Notes: generated from the letters alone by a model not told the origin. Shown: positions 35,503-44,341, counted from the stretch's first letter. The stretch is DNA of 64,000 nt from Actinoplanes utahensis (GCF_016862455.1 NZ_BOMZ01000034.1:16925-80924), one strand, 5' to 3'. Numbers and translations are program-made.

Positions 35503-35748
35503 TCAGGACGACTTGCCCGGCTCCGGATCGTTGTCGTACCGCTCGGGCGTCACCACGTTCGCCGGTTCCTCGTCCTTCTTGTAACCGGCGAAGATGAAGC
35601 GGAGCCCGGTCAGCAGCACGGCGGCGATCGGCACGGCCACCAGGAACCGGATCAGCACCTGGATCAGTTCCACCTCGTCGAGCAGCAGGCGGTACCAGGC
35701 CGGGGCACTGATCAGCAGAGCGAACAGCAGAACCGACGGCTTGATCAT
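35503..35748 (-). CDS. Small two-helix membrane protein downstream of flhF
   Basis: An 81-residue protein with two hydrophobic helices (SVLLFALLISAPAWYRLLL and LIRFLVAVPIAAVLLTGLRFIF) and a charged C-terminal tail (AGYKKDEEPANVVTPERYDNDPEPGKSS). It starts 12 bp after the flhF stop and ends the flhA-flhF unit, so it is probably made with the flagellum. It is about FliQ-sized, but I see no FliQ sequence signature. The function is unknown. Confidence 0.7.
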   Translation of the reverse strand: MIKPSVLLFALLISAPAWYRLLLDEVELIQVLIRFLVAVPIAAVLLTGLRFIFAGYKKDEEPANVVTPERYDNDPEPGKSS

Positions 35749-35760
35749 CGGCCGACGGGG

Positions 35761-37281
35761 TCAGCGGCGCCCGGAACGGGTCACCCGGCGTGGCATGACC
35801 GCCAGCGGCATCACCTCGGCCGCGATCCGGGCGCACAGCATCGCCGCCCAGGCGTGCGGGGTGGCCGGCTTGCCGTCCAGCGAGAAGATCGGCACGTCCA
35901 GCCCGAGGACCGAGGCCGGGTCCGCGGTGAGCTCCACGCTGTGCACCACGAGGGCCTCCACGTCACCGAGATTGCGCAGGTGGCGGGCGGTGTCGGCGGT
36001 CTTGCGGGTGGCGTCGACGACGGCCCAGAGGGCGGTGGCGCCGAGCGCGTCGCACATGTCGTTGACCCAGAACGGGTCGGTGCCGCCGACCGGCGCGTCG
36101 ACCACCACCACCCAGGGGTGCTCGGAGCTCTGCAACTTGTCCGCGCGCGACTCGGCCGCACTGCGGCTGGAGATGAGCCGGGAGGAGTGCAGCCCGGTGC
36201 CGGCCGTGGAGGGCGCGGCGAGCAACAGGTGGGTCTGGTCCACGTGCAGCTGTTCCAGGATGTGCTTGCCGATCGAGACGGCGGTGTGCACCTCACCGGC
36301 CAGCACCAGGATCTCGCCGGGCCCGTCCGGGATGCCGGGCGCGGACGGGCGGGCGGCGAGCACGCTGAGGACCCCGGCGTACGTGTCCCCGCCAGTGATC
36401 TTGCGGGCCATCGACTCGGGCATGCCGACCGTGATCAGGTTGCGCTGCACCGGATCCAGGTCGTCGGTGGGCGGCGGCGGGGCCGAGGACTTCGGCGCCG
36501 GGGCCGGGGAGACCGGAACCGACTCGTCGAGGCCGTAGACCTCGGCCGCGGACCGGATCGGCGCCGGGGCGAACGCGGCTCGCGGGGGTGCGTCGGCCGG
36601 TTCGGACGGCCGTACCGGAGCGGCGGGGGAGACCGCACGCGCCGCGGACACGGCGGCGCGGATCGGCGTCACGGTCTCGGGGACCTCGCGTTCCCTGGCG
36701 GCGGGACGCTCCGGGAAGCTCGGCATGGTCGGCAGCGCCGCGGGCAGCGGGCGATGGCCCGAGTTGACCGCCGAGCCGGTGGCCGCGGCCGGCCGGAAGG
36801 GGCGCACCGTCGGTGTCTCCTCCCGGCTCTCGGCGGCCCTGGTGTCGGCCGGCCGGGACCGGGCCGGAGCACGGCCCTCGCCCAGGTGACCGGCCACGTC
36901 GAGGCCGGCCATCAGCTCGGCGAACGCGGCCCCGGTGTCACCGAGACCGGCCGTGCGACCCTCCTGGCGGGCCCGTAGATCGGCCGTGGTGGGACCACGT
37001 TCGGTGGTCACCCGGTCCTGGGACTCGGCCTGCTCCAGCAGGCGCTCGAAGTTCTGTGAGCCGTTGCCGGCGACGGTCTGTTGCGCCATGTCATCACTGT
37101 CCTCGGTTGAATCCGGTACCTCGACGGAGAGCTCGTAGTGCTGCTTCGCGAAGAAGCCTCCGATGCCACCGCTTCGTACTTTGTCTGCGGAGACGATCCG
37201 GACACCCGGCCCGTACTCGTCACGCACCTGAGCCAGCAGCGGCTCGATGGCCGGTCCCTCAAGCAGCACCCGCGTAGGCAC
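35761..37281 (-). CDS. flhF: FlhF-like protein with degenerate GTPase motifs
   Basis: A 506-residue protein. The N-terminal ~60 residues match the FlhF B/N region (LLEGPAIEPLLAQVRDEYGPGVRIVSADKV, GGFFAKQHYELSVEV). Residues ~75-270 are a Pro/Ala-rich linker. Residues ~280-500 resemble the SRP-GTPase NG fold in layout, but the P-loop position reads VLAGEVHTAVSIGKHIL instead of GxTGxGKTT, and the DTAGR switch reads VDAPVGGTD. FlhF normally sets flagellar placement and number through its GTPase. Here nucleotide binding is doubtful. GTG 37281 overlaps flhA by 23 bp. Confidence 0.75.
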   Translation of the reverse strand: MPTRVLLEGPAIEPLLAQVRDEYGPGVRIVSADKVRSGGIGGFFAKQHYELSVEVPDSTEDSDDMAQQTVAGNGSQNFERLLEQAESQDRVTTERGPTTADLRARQEGRTAGLGDTGAAFAELMAGLDVAGHLGEGRAPARSRPADTRAAESREETPTVRPFRPAAATGSAVNSGHRPLPAALPTMPSFPERPAAREREVPETVTPIRAAVSAARAVSPAAPVRPSEPADAPPRAAFAPAPIRSAAEVYGLDESVPVSPAPAPKSSAPPPPTDDLDPVQRNLITVGMPESMARKITGGDTYAGVLSVLAARPSAPGIPDGPGEILVLAGEVHTAVSIGKHILEQLHVDQTHLLLAAPSTAGTGLHSSRLISSRSAAESRADKLQSSEHPWVVVVDAPVGGTDPFWVNDMCDALGATALWAVVDATRKTADTARHLRNLGDVEALVVHSVELTADPASVLGLDVPIFSLDGKPATPHAWAAMLCARIAAEVMPLAVMPRRVTRSGRR

Positions 37282-39313
37282 CGTTCACCACCCCTATCGT
37301 CTCGATCTGTGCGGTGGAACCAGAGATTTCGCTGTACGACAGCACCTGGACCCGGCGTGAGCCGGCTCGCAGCAGTCGCATCAACGGCAGCCGCAGCTGT
37401 GGTGAGCAGGCCAGGACGGGGTTCATGCCCTGCTGCTCGGCGGCCTCGGAGATCCGGCTGGCCTCGCTGACGATCGCCTCGGCACGCATGCCGTCGATCG
37501 CCATGAAGGCGCCGGTGTCGCTGGGCCGCAACGATTCGAGAAGGCTCTGCTCGAGCATCGGGTCGAGCGTGATCACGGTGAGCCGGCCGGCGGTGGTGTA
37601 CTGGGCGGCGATGGCCGGTCCCAGCGCGCTGCGTGCCGCCTCGACCAGGCCGTCGTGATCCACGGACATCTTGGCCCGCAGCGAGAGCGACTCGAAGATC
37701 CGGACCAGGTCGCGGATCGGCACACCCTCGTCGAGCAGCGCCTGCAGCACCTTCTGGATCTGGCCGAGGCTGAGCAGCGAGGGCGTCAGTTCCTCCACCA
37801 CCACCGGGTGGGTGCGCTTGACCATCTCGCTGAGCGCCCGGACGTCCTCGCGGCCGAGCAGGCGGCTGGCGTTGGTCCGGACGATCTCGGCCAGATGCGT
37901 GATGATCACCGACGCGCGGTCCACCACCGTCGCGCCGGAGATCTCCGCCTGGTAGTGCATCTCGGCGGGGACCCACTTGCCGGCGAGGCCGAAGACCGGT
38001 TCGACGCCGGCCCGGCCCGGGAGCGCGTGCAATCCCTCGCCGATGGCCAGCACGGTGCCCGGCGGCGCCTGGCCGGAGCCGGCGTCGACACCGGAGATCC
38101 GGATGGCGTACGAGGACAGCGGCAGGTCCAGATCGTCGCGGGTCCGCACCGGCGGCATGATCACGCCGAGTTCCATGGCCATCTTGCGGCGCAGGGCGCG
38201 TACCCGGTCGAGCAGGTCCCCGCTGCCCGGGTCGACGAGGTCGACCAGGTCCGGGGCGAGCGCGAGTTCGAGCGGGTCGATCCGCATCTCGCCGAGCAGC
38301 GATTCCGGGGAGTCCGGGGCGGGCATGTCGGGTGCCTCGGCCGCCACCTTCGCCGCCTGCGCCTGGTCCTCCGGCACCGGCTCCTTCACCCGGTGCGCGA
38401 TCGCCAGGACCGCCCCGCCGACCAGCAGGAACGGCAGTTTCGGCAGGCCGGGGATGATGCACAGGGCGATCGCTGCCCCGCCGCCGATGCGCAGCGCCAG
38501 CTTGTTCTGGCTGAGCTGCGTGGTGACGGTCTGCCCCATGTCGCCGGAGGTGGCCGACCGGGTCACGATCAGACCGGTGGCGACCGAGAGGAGCAGTGCG
38601 GGGATCTGCGAGACCAGGCCGTCGCCGATGCTCAGCATGCTGTAGTGGTTCATCGCGTCGGCCGGGGCCATGCCGGCCTGCATGACGCCGACGGCGAACC
38701 CACCGACCAGGTTGATGATGGTGATGATGATGGCGGCGATGGCGTCGCCCTTGACGAACTTGGAGCCACCGTCCATGGCGCCGTAGAAGTCGGCCTCGGC
38801 GGCCACCTCGGCGCGGCGCACCTTCGCCTGGGCGTCGTCGATCAGGCCGGCGTTCAGGTCGGCGTCGATCGCCATCTGCTTGCCGGGCATCGCGTCGAGG
38901 GTGAACCGGGCGCCGACCTCGGCGACCCGCTCGGCGCCCTTGGTGACCACGATCATCTGGACGATCACCAGGATCGAGAAGATCACCAGACCGATGACCA
39001 GGTTGCCGCCGACGACGAAGCTGCCGAACGCGTGGATCACCTTGCCGGCGTCGCCGTCCCGCAGCACCAGGCGTGTCGCGCTGATGTTGAGGGCGAGCCG
39101 GAATAGTGTCATGACCAGCAGGAGCGCGGGGAAGACCGCGAAGTCGAGCGGCTTCTGCACGAACATCGAGATCAGCAGGACCAGCAGGGCCGCCGTGATG
39201 TTCATGGCGATGAACAGGTCGAGCAGGAAGGTCGGCAAGGGAACGACCATCATGATGATGATGCCGACGACCCCGATGGGTACGGCGAACTTGCCAATGT
39301 TCTGGATCTTCAC
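37259..39313 (-). CDS. flhA: Flagellar export gate protein FlhA
   Basis: A 684-residue export gate subunit. The N-terminal half has about eight membrane helices (IGVVGIIIMMVVPLPTFLLD and others) and the FHIPEP-type loop (VRRAEVAAEADFYGAMDGGSKFVKGDAIA). The C-terminal cytoplasmic domain binds chaperones and FliI/FliJ (VFGLAGKWVPAEMHYQAE, REDVRALSEMVKRTHPVVVEELTPSLLSLGQIQKVLQALLDEGVPIRDL). It is a GTG start. It has its own FliA-type promoter 68 bp upstream. Confidence 0.96.
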   Translation of the reverse strand: MKIQNIGKFAVPIGVVGIIIMMVVPLPTFLLDLFIAMNITAALLVLLISMFVQKPLDFAVFPALLLVMTLFRLALNISATRLVLRDGDAGKVIHAFGSFVVGGNLVIGLVIFSILVIVQMIVVTKGAERVAEVGARFTLDAMPGKQMAIDADLNAGLIDDAQAKVRRAEVAAEADFYGAMDGGSKFVKGDAIAAIIITIINLVGGFAVGVMQAGMAPADAMNHYSMLSIGDGLVSQIPALLLSVATGLIVTRSATSGDMGQTVTTQLSQNKLALRIGGGAAIALCIIPGLPKLPFLLVGGAVLAIAHRVKEPVPEDQAQAAKVAAEAPDMPAPDSPESLLGEMRIDPLELALAPDLVDLVDPGSGDLLDRVRALRRKMAMELGVIMPPVRTRDDLDLPLSSYAIRISGVDAGSGQAPPGTVLAIGEGLHALPGRAGVEPVFGLAGKWVPAEMHYQAEISGATVVDRASVIITHLAEIVRTNASRLLGREDVRALSEMVKRTHPVVVEELTPSLLSLGQIQKVLQALLDEGVPIRDLVRIFESLSLRAKMSVDHDGLVEAARSALGPAIAAQYTTAGRLTVITLDPMLEQSLLESLRPSDTGAFMAIDGMRAEAIVSEASRISEAAEQQGMNPVLACSPQLRLPLMRLLRAGSRRVQVLSYSEISGSTAQIETIGVVNGAYAGAA

Positions 39314-39380
39314 GGCACCTTCCAGGCGTGGGCATTCCGATGGCCATCCGGGCCTCGCCGTCGCCGTCCTGGCAATGGTC

Positions 39381-39408
39381 TGTTCGGCGCGTATCCGCCG
39401 TCACTGAG
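39381..39408 (-). promoter_or_regulatory. FliA-type promoter for flhA-flhF
   Basis: On the minus strand CTCA-N16-GCCGAACA: the -35 is at 39405-39408 and the -10 at 39381-39388. The -10 is identical to that of fliC. It sits in the flhB-flhA gap, giving a leader of about 60 nt. Confidence 0.8.
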
Positions 39409-39483
39409 GCCGCTGTGGCACCGCCACGCACCGATCTTCCCTGCTCTTGCACCCTCTTGTGAGGAAATCTCTGTATTTAGTGG

Positions 39484-40575
39484 TTATGCCGCTGCTGGGG
39501 TCGGGTTCGGGTTGCGGTGCAAACCAGCCGCCGCACCACGTGCCTTCAGACTCATCACGAACGCCAGCACCCGGGCGACCGCCCCGAAGAACTCCGCCGG
39601 GATCTCCTGGCCGATGTCGCAGTCCTTGTTCAGGGCCCGGGCCAGCGGCACGTCCTGGACCATCGGGATCCGCTTCTCGGTGGCGATGTCCCGGATCTTC
39701 GCGGCGACCGGGCCCTTCCCCTTCGCCACCACCCGAGGCGCGCCCTTCTCCGGCTCGTAGCGCAGCGCCACCGCGACGTGCACCGGGTTGACCACCACCA
39801 CGTCCGCGGTCGGCACGTCGGCCATCATCCGGTTCCGTGCCATGGCCTGCTGCTTGGCCCGGATGTGGGCCTTGACGTGCGGGTCGCCCTCGGTGTTCTT
39901 GTACTCCTGCTTGACCTCTTCCTTGGTCATCCGCAGCTGTTTGTTGGTCCGCCGGCGCACCACGAAGTAGTCCGCGGCGGCCATCACGATGCCGGCCGCC
40001 GCGGCGGCCCGGAGCAGCTGGATCGCGGCGTCGTTGATCACCGCGACCAGGGTGGCGAGCGGCAGCCGCCCGGCGGTCATCAGCACCGGCACGATGTCCT
40101 TCATCGTCAGATAGAGGACGATCGCCAGCACGGTCGTCTTGACCAGGGCCTTGGCGCCCTCCCACAGCGCCTGCCCGCCGAACATGCGCTTGATCCCGGT
40201 GAACGGGTTGAGCCGGTTGAATTTGGGGATGAACAACTTGGTGGCGACCCGGATGCCGCCCTGCGACCCGGCGGCCACGATGCCGACCGCCATCATGGTC
40301 AGCGCCAGCGGCAGGACCGTCCAGGCGGCACTCATCAACGCGTCCTTGAGGATGCCGATGGTCTTGCCGGGATCCGGATTCTGGATGGTGTCCGGGATCT
40401 TCTCCACCAGCTCCTGGGCGTGCTCCATGGCCTTGCCCAGGGTGCGGGGCAGCATGATGCTCGCGGCGAGCATGCCGACCCACGCGCCGAGGTCCTGGCT
40501 GCGCCCGATCTGGCCCTCTTGCTTGGCCTTCTTGAGCTTTTGGGCTGTGGGTTCCTCGGTCTTCTCACCGGACAC
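39484..40575 (-). CDS. flhB: Flagellar export gate switch protein FlhB
   Basis: A 363-residue protein. It starts GEKTEEPTAQKLKKAKQEGQI, the export-gate signature, followed by four membrane helices and a cytoplasmic domain. The autocleavage site, normally NPTH, reads NPVH at residues 263-266 (NPVHVAVALRYEPEKGAPRVVAKG). FlhB switches specificity from hook to filament substrates after cleavage between Asn and Pro. The unusual Val at the +2 position is the only visible anomaly. Confidence 0.95.
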   Translation of the reverse strand: MSGEKTEEPTAQKLKKAKQEGQIGRSQDLGAWVGMLAASIMLPRTLGKAMEHAQELVEKIPDTIQNPDPGKTIGILKDALMSAAWTVLPLALTMMAVGIVAAGSQGGIRVATKLFIPKFNRLNPFTGIKRMFGGQALWEGAKALVKTTVLAIVLYLTMKDIVPVLMTAGRLPLATLVAVINDAAIQLLRAAAAAGIVMAAADYFVVRRRTNKQLRMTKEEVKQEYKNTEGDPHVKAHIRAKQQAMARNRMMADVPTADVVVVNPVHVAVALRYEPEKGAPRVVAKGKGPVAAKIRDIATEKRIPMVQDVPLARALNKDCDIGQEIPAEFFGAVARVLAFVMSLKARGAAAGLHRNPNPTPAAA

Positions 40576-40601
40576 GTCTCACCTCCTCATCTCCGCGGGA
40601 C

Positions 40602-41366
40602 TCACCCGCCGCCGAGTCGCACCACCACGGTGACCGCCTTGTCGACGAGCGTGTCGAGGATCCCCGGCAGCTGGGCGATGGCGATCGCGGAGAGGGTGAC
40701 GACCAGCAAGATCTTGATCGGGAAGCCCAGCTGGAAGGCGTTGAGCGCGGGCGCCACCCGGTTCAGCAGGCCCAGCGCCACGTCGGCCAGGAACAGCACC
40801 GCCATCAGCGGCCCGGCGATCTGGATCGCCGCCAGGAACATCTCGCCCATGCCCTCGAGCAGCAGCCGGCTGAACGTCTCCATGTCGAACGTGGCGTTCA
40901 GCGGCAGGGTGCGGAAACTCTGCAGGAAGCCTCGGATGATCAGTTGATGCCCGTCGCTGGCGAAGAGCAGGGTGAGCGCCACCAGGTTGTAGAACCGGCC
41001 GAAGATCGAGCTGCTGCTCTGCGAGAACGGGTCGTACGTCGAGGCGAGCGTGAAACCGCTGGCGAGGTCGAGCAGGTCACCGGCCGCCTGGAGGGCCGCG
41101 AACAGCAGCGCGGTGAGAAAGCCGAGACCGGCGCCGATGAGCACCTGGAGAGCGGCCGTGAAGATCAGATCCTTGGTCTCCAGCGACGGGACGGTCTGCC
41201 GCAGGTACGGCGCCATCGGCAGGGTCAGCCCGACCGAGAGCAGCGCCTTCACCTGTGTCGGGATGAACCGGGAGCTCAGCGGTGGGCAGAGCATCATCCA
41301 GGCGCCGGTCCGTACCGCTCCCAGCATGATCGCCAGGAACTCCGCGGTGGCAACCTCGAAATTCAT
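40602..41366 (-). CDS. fliR: Flagellar export gate protein FliR
   Basis: A 254-residue membrane protein with about six hydrophobic helices. FliR features include MNFEVATAEFLAIMLGAVRTGAWMML, SVGLTLPMAPYL, LLFAALQAAGDLLDLASGF and the C-terminal LNRVAPALNAFQLGFPIKILL. It assembles with FliP and FliQ into the central export channel. Its ATG starts 5 bp after the fliP stop, leaving no room for fliQ, which normally lies between them. Confidence 0.93.
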   Translation of the reverse strand: MNFEVATAEFLAIMLGAVRTGAWMMLCPPLSSRFIPTQVKALLSVGLTLPMAPYLRQTVPSLETKDLIFTAALQVLIGAGLGFLTALLFAALQAAGDLLDLASGFTLASTYDPFSQSSSSIFGRFYNLVALTLLFASDGHQLIIRGFLQSFRTLPLNATFDMETFSRLLLEGMGEMFLAAIQIAGPLMAVLFLADVALGLLNRVAPALNAFQLGFPIKILLVVTLSAIAIAQLPGILDTLVDKAVTVVVRLGGG

Positions 41367-41370
41367 CGTC

Positions 41371-42141
41371 TCAGTACGAGCCGACCAGCGCCGTGATGAT
41401 CAAAGCCCAGCCGTTGACCAGCACGAACAGCAGCAGTTTGAAGGGCAGCGCCACCGTCACCGGCGGCAGCATCATCATGCCCAGCGACATCAGCGAGGCG
41501 GACACCACGAGGTCGATGATCAGGAACGGGATGAAGATGACGAACCCGATGATGAACGCGGCCCGCAGCTCGGACAGGACGAACGCGGGCACCAGGGTGG
41601 TGAGCGGGACGGCCTCGATGTTCGCCGGCTTCTTCTGGCCGGCCACCTTGGTCAGCAGGGCTACCTCGTCGGGGCGGGTCGCCCCGTACATGAACTCGCG
41701 GAGCGGCTCGACGCCGTCCTTGAACGCCTGGGACTGGGTCTTGTCGCCCTTGAGATAGGGCTGCACGCCCTGGTCGTTGATGGCCGAGACGGTCGGTCCC
41801 ATGATGAACATGCTCAGGAACAGCGCGAGACCGGCGAGCACCTGGTTGGGCGGCATGCTGGTCAGGCCGAGTGCGTTGCGGGTGATGCCGAGGACCATGA
41901 AGACCTTGGTGAAACACGTGCAGAGCAGCAGCAGGGCCGGCGCCACCGACATCAGGGTCAGGCCCAGGACGATCACCAGTGACGAGGCCGGGCGGCTGCC
42001 GTCCGGGTTCGTTCCGTTGATCTGGATGTCGATGCTCGGCGGGGACGGGGTCGGCGCGGGCGCCGCCGAGGCTATGCCCGGCAGCAGGATGAGGGTCGCC
42101 GCCAGCATCAGCAGCGGGATCGCGCGCCGCGTCATGATCAT
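41371..42141 (-). CDS. fliP: Flagellar export gate protein FliP
   Basis: A 256-residue protein. It has a cleavable signal peptide (RRAIPLLMLAATLILLPGIASAAP), then the FliP signature (TCFTKVFMVLGITRNALGL with PPNQVLAGLALFLSMFIMGP) and the C-terminal gate helices (FIIGFVIFIPFLIIDLVVSASLMSLGMMMLPPVTVALPFKLLLFVLVNGWALI). It forms a pentamer in the export channel. The ATG overlaps the fliO stop. Confidence 0.96.
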   Translation of the reverse strand: MIMTRRAIPLLMLAATLILLPGIASAAPAPTPSPPSIDIQINGTNPDGSRPASSLVIVLGLTLMSVAPALLLLCTCFTKVFMVLGITRNALGLTSMPPNQVLAGLALFLSMFIMGPTVSAINDQGVQPYLKGDKTQSQAFKDGVEPLREFMYGATRPDEVALLTKVAGQKKPANIEAVPLTTLVPAFVLSELRAAFIIGFVIFIPFLIIDLVVSASLMSLGMMMLPPVTVALPFKLLLFVLVNGWALIITALVGSY

Positions 42142-42560
42142 CGCCTCGTCGTCCGGTCGCGCAGCGTCTCGAGCGCCGTGGTCCAGGTCCGCGGCGAGAG
42201 CAGTGAGCCGTCCAGCCGCCCGCGGAGGCTCATCGGGTGCCGGCCGGGGAGGTTGGCGTGCAGCCCGTCCGATTCCACCTCGAGTACGTCACGGTGTTCG
42301 TCCGGGTCCGTCTCGAACGGCTCGAGGTCGGTCTCGGTGAGGAGGCTGACCTGCTGTTCGGTGATCCCGACCACCAGCGCGCGATCGTTCACCCGGATCA
42401 CCGCCACCGCCGAGCCCCGGCTGAGCTGCTGGCGCCCGAGCACCGCGAGCATCCCGTCGCGGCGGCTGGTGTACGGCCGGCGCACGGCCTTGGCCAGCAG
42501 CCACATCAGCATCAGGACGATCAGCAGCGCCAGGGCGACACGGAAGGTGAGCGAGATCAA
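42138..42560 (-). CDS. fliO: Flagellar biosynthesis protein FliO
   Basis: A 140-residue protein with one N-terminal membrane helix (FRVALALLIVLMLMWLLAKAV) and a small cytoplasmic domain (DGMLAVLGRQQLSRGSAVAVIRVNDRALVVGITEQQVSLLTE), the beta-strand pattern typical of FliO. FliO helps FliP assemble. It lies 6 bp after fliN and overlaps fliP (ATGA). Confidence 0.85.
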   Translation of the reverse strand: MISLTFRVALALLIVLMLMWLLAKAVRRPYTSRRDGMLAVLGRQQLSRGSAVAVIRVNDRALVVGITEQQVSLLTETDLEPFETDPDEHRDVLEVESDGLHANLPGRHPMSLRGRLDGSLLSPRTWTTALETLRDRTTRR

Positions 42561-42565
42561 GACCG

Positions 42566-43324
42566 TTACTCCGCGCCCGGCGAGACGATCTCGGTGATCC
42601 GGATGCCGAAGTTCTCGTCCACCACGACCACTTCGCCACGGGCGATCAGCCGGCCGTTGACCAGCAGGTCGGCCGGGCTGCCCGCGGCCCGGTCCAGCTC
42701 GACGATCGCGCCGGGAGTGAGCGAGAGCAGCTCTCGCACGCTCATCCGGGTCCGTCCCAGCTCGGCCGAGACCTCCATCTCGACGTCGTGCAGCATGTCC
42801 AGGCCACCCCGTCCGCCGCCGGCGCCCCGGGCCGGGGCCGCCGCTCGCTGGGCCAGGTTCACCGCTCCGGCGTCGTCACCGGGCCACTGGCTGAGGGCGA
42901 GGGCGACGACCGCGCGGATCTCGAGTTCGTCGCGCAGCGGCACCGCGACCGCGCCGTCCTTCGCGGCGAGCGCGCTGAGCGCGACCCCGGGCTCCATCAG
43001 CTGACCCGGGTCGAGCACCACCGGCCCGAAGACCCGGGCCGCCGCCTCCAGAGCCGGCCGGACCGCGGCGGTCAGGTCGAGCTCGCCGAGCGGGCTCTCC
43101 TTGAGGGCGTCCGCGAGGTCCTGGCCGACCACCACGACGACCTCGCCGGAGGCCGCGCCGGTGAACCTCGCCGTGATCGCCTGGCCCTCGATCACCGTCC
43201 CCGCGTCCGGTACGACCGGGTCGGCGGCCACCAGGGCACGGCTGGTGGGCAGGACGGCCAGCGCGGCCTCGGCGGCGTTCCTGGCGAGCGCGAGCTGAGG
43301 CGCGGTCATGGTGGGCGCTGTCAT
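42566..43324 (-). CDS. fliN: Flagellar motor switch protein FliN (FliY-like, long form)
   Basis: A 252-residue protein. The last ~80 residues are the FliN C-ring domain ([68 protein letters not shown]). The first ~150 residues resemble the FliY/CheC-like phosphatase region in size ([23 protein letters not shown]), but I do not see clear ExxN catalytic signatures. An Ala/Gly-rich linker joins them. ATG 43324 overlaps the fliM stop (ATGA). Confidence 0.88.
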   Translation of the reverse strand: MTAPTMTAPQLALARNAAEAALAVLPTSRALVAADPVVPDAGTVIEGQAITARFTGAASGEVVVVVGQDLADALKESPLGELDLTAAVRPALEAAARVFGPVVLDPGQLMEPGVALSALAAKDGAVAVPLRDELEIRAVVALALSQWPGDDAGAVNLAQRAAAPARGAGGGRGGLDMLHDVEMEVSAELGRTRMSVRELLSLTPGAIVELDRAAGSPADLLVNGRLIARGEVVVVDENFGIRITEIVSPGAE

Positions 43325-44271
43325 GGGCGGCCAGACTCCTTGGACGGGCTCTCGTTGGGCGACGGCACGACGAGACATGCGAGCCGGGCGCCCTGGTTAC
43401 CGGGAACTGCGTGAGCGAAGACGATGTCGTTGACGGTCACCTCGAGCGGCCGGCTGGTCGGATGTCCCAGCGGGACGACGTCACCGGGGCGCAGATCCAC
43501 GATGTCATCGGTGCGCATCCGAATGGGCTGGAATCGCACTGCTACGTCGATCGGAGCGGCGGAAAGTCCGGCGGTCAGGTTCCGCAGCGAGGTGTCCCGC
43601 TCCTGCCGCTCGGCAGCGCTCAGCACGACCGCCTCGGTCCGCGACAGCACCGGCAGGATGGTGTTGAACGGCAGGCAGATGGTGGAGATGCACTCCTCCG
43701 CGCCGATCTTGGTCTCGAACGACGCCACCACGACCGCGTCGCCCGGCGCGTGCGCCCGCAGGAACTGCGCGTTGTACTCGATCTCTTTCAGCTTCGGCGT
43801 GAGGTCGACCATGCTCTCGAAGCCGTAGCGCAACTCGCCCAGCATCCGCTCGATCAGGCCGCGCAGCAGCGGCATCTCGACCTCGGTCAGCGGCCGCTCC
43901 GGCTGGGCGCCGCCGGGACCGCCGAGCATGTGATCGATCGCGGTCATCACCGCCGACTGGGCGATCTCCAGCAGCACCGTGCCGGGCAGCGGGTCCAGGG
44001 TGACCACCGCGATGATCGTCGGGTTGGCGAGCGCGGCGACGTACTCGTCGTAGTTCAGCTGCTCGATGGAGATCAGCGAGACGTTGCTGACCACCCGCAG
44101 GCGGGTGGTGAACAGGGTGCCGCAACTGCGCGCGTACGACTCGAAGACCATCTGCAACGTACGGACGTGTTCGCGGGAGAGCTTGATGGGACGCCGGAAG
44201 TCGTACGCGGTCGGGCCTCCGCCCTGGCCGCGACGCGACATCCTGCCGGGGGATCGTTGAGCGGTGGTCAC
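43321..44271 (-). CDS. fliM: Flagellar motor switch protein FliM
   Basis: A 316-residue C-ring protein. The CheC-like middle domain ([47 protein letters not shown]) and the C-terminal SpoA domain ([47 protein letters not shown]) are clear. The usual N-terminal LSQxEIDALL segment that binds CheY-P is absent; the start reads [18 protein letters not shown]. The GTG at 44271 lies almost at the predicted transcription start, so the mRNA may be nearly leaderless. Confidence 0.92.
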   Translation of the reverse strand: MTTAQRSPGRMSRRGQGGGPTAYDFRRPIKLSREHVRTLQMVFESYARSCGTLFTTRLRVVSNVSLISIEQLNYDEYVAALANPTIIAVVTLDPLPGTVLLEIAQSAVMTAIDHMLGGPGGAQPERPLTEVEMPLLRGLIERMLGELRYGFESMVDLTPKLKEIEYNAQFLRAHAPGDAVVVASFETKIGAEECISTICLPFNTILPVLSRTEAVVLSAAERQERDTSLRNLTAGLSAAPIDVAVRFQPIRMRTDDIVDLRPGDVVPLGHPTSRPLEVTVNDIVFAHAVPGNQGARLACLVVPSPNESPSKESGRP

Positions 44272-44278
44272 GTCGTCC

Positions 44279-44306
44279 TCATCGGCTCAGTTACCGATCC
44301 GCTGAG
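44279..44306 (-). promoter_or_regulatory. FliA-type promoter for fliM-fliN-fliO-fliP-fliR-flhB
   Basis: On the minus strand CTCA-N16-GCCGATGA, with the -35 at 44303-44306 and the -10 at 44279-44286. It lies within an 8-bp inverted repeat (CGGCTCAG / CTGAGCCG). The -10 is only 8 bp from the fliM start codon. Confidence 0.75.
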
Positions 44307-44341
44307 CCGTGGCGGCGTTTTCATCCAGTTCTCATGCCGAT

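Noticed and set aside
35503..35748. Small two-helix protein as FliQ
   Set aside because: Size and two helices fit, but the FliQ pattern (a first helix followed by a QxxTQIxExTLxFxPK loop) is absent and the tail is long and charged.
37008..39452. Long minus-strand frame of 814 codons over flhA
   Set aside because: Arg/Gly-rich shadow of flhA in another frame.
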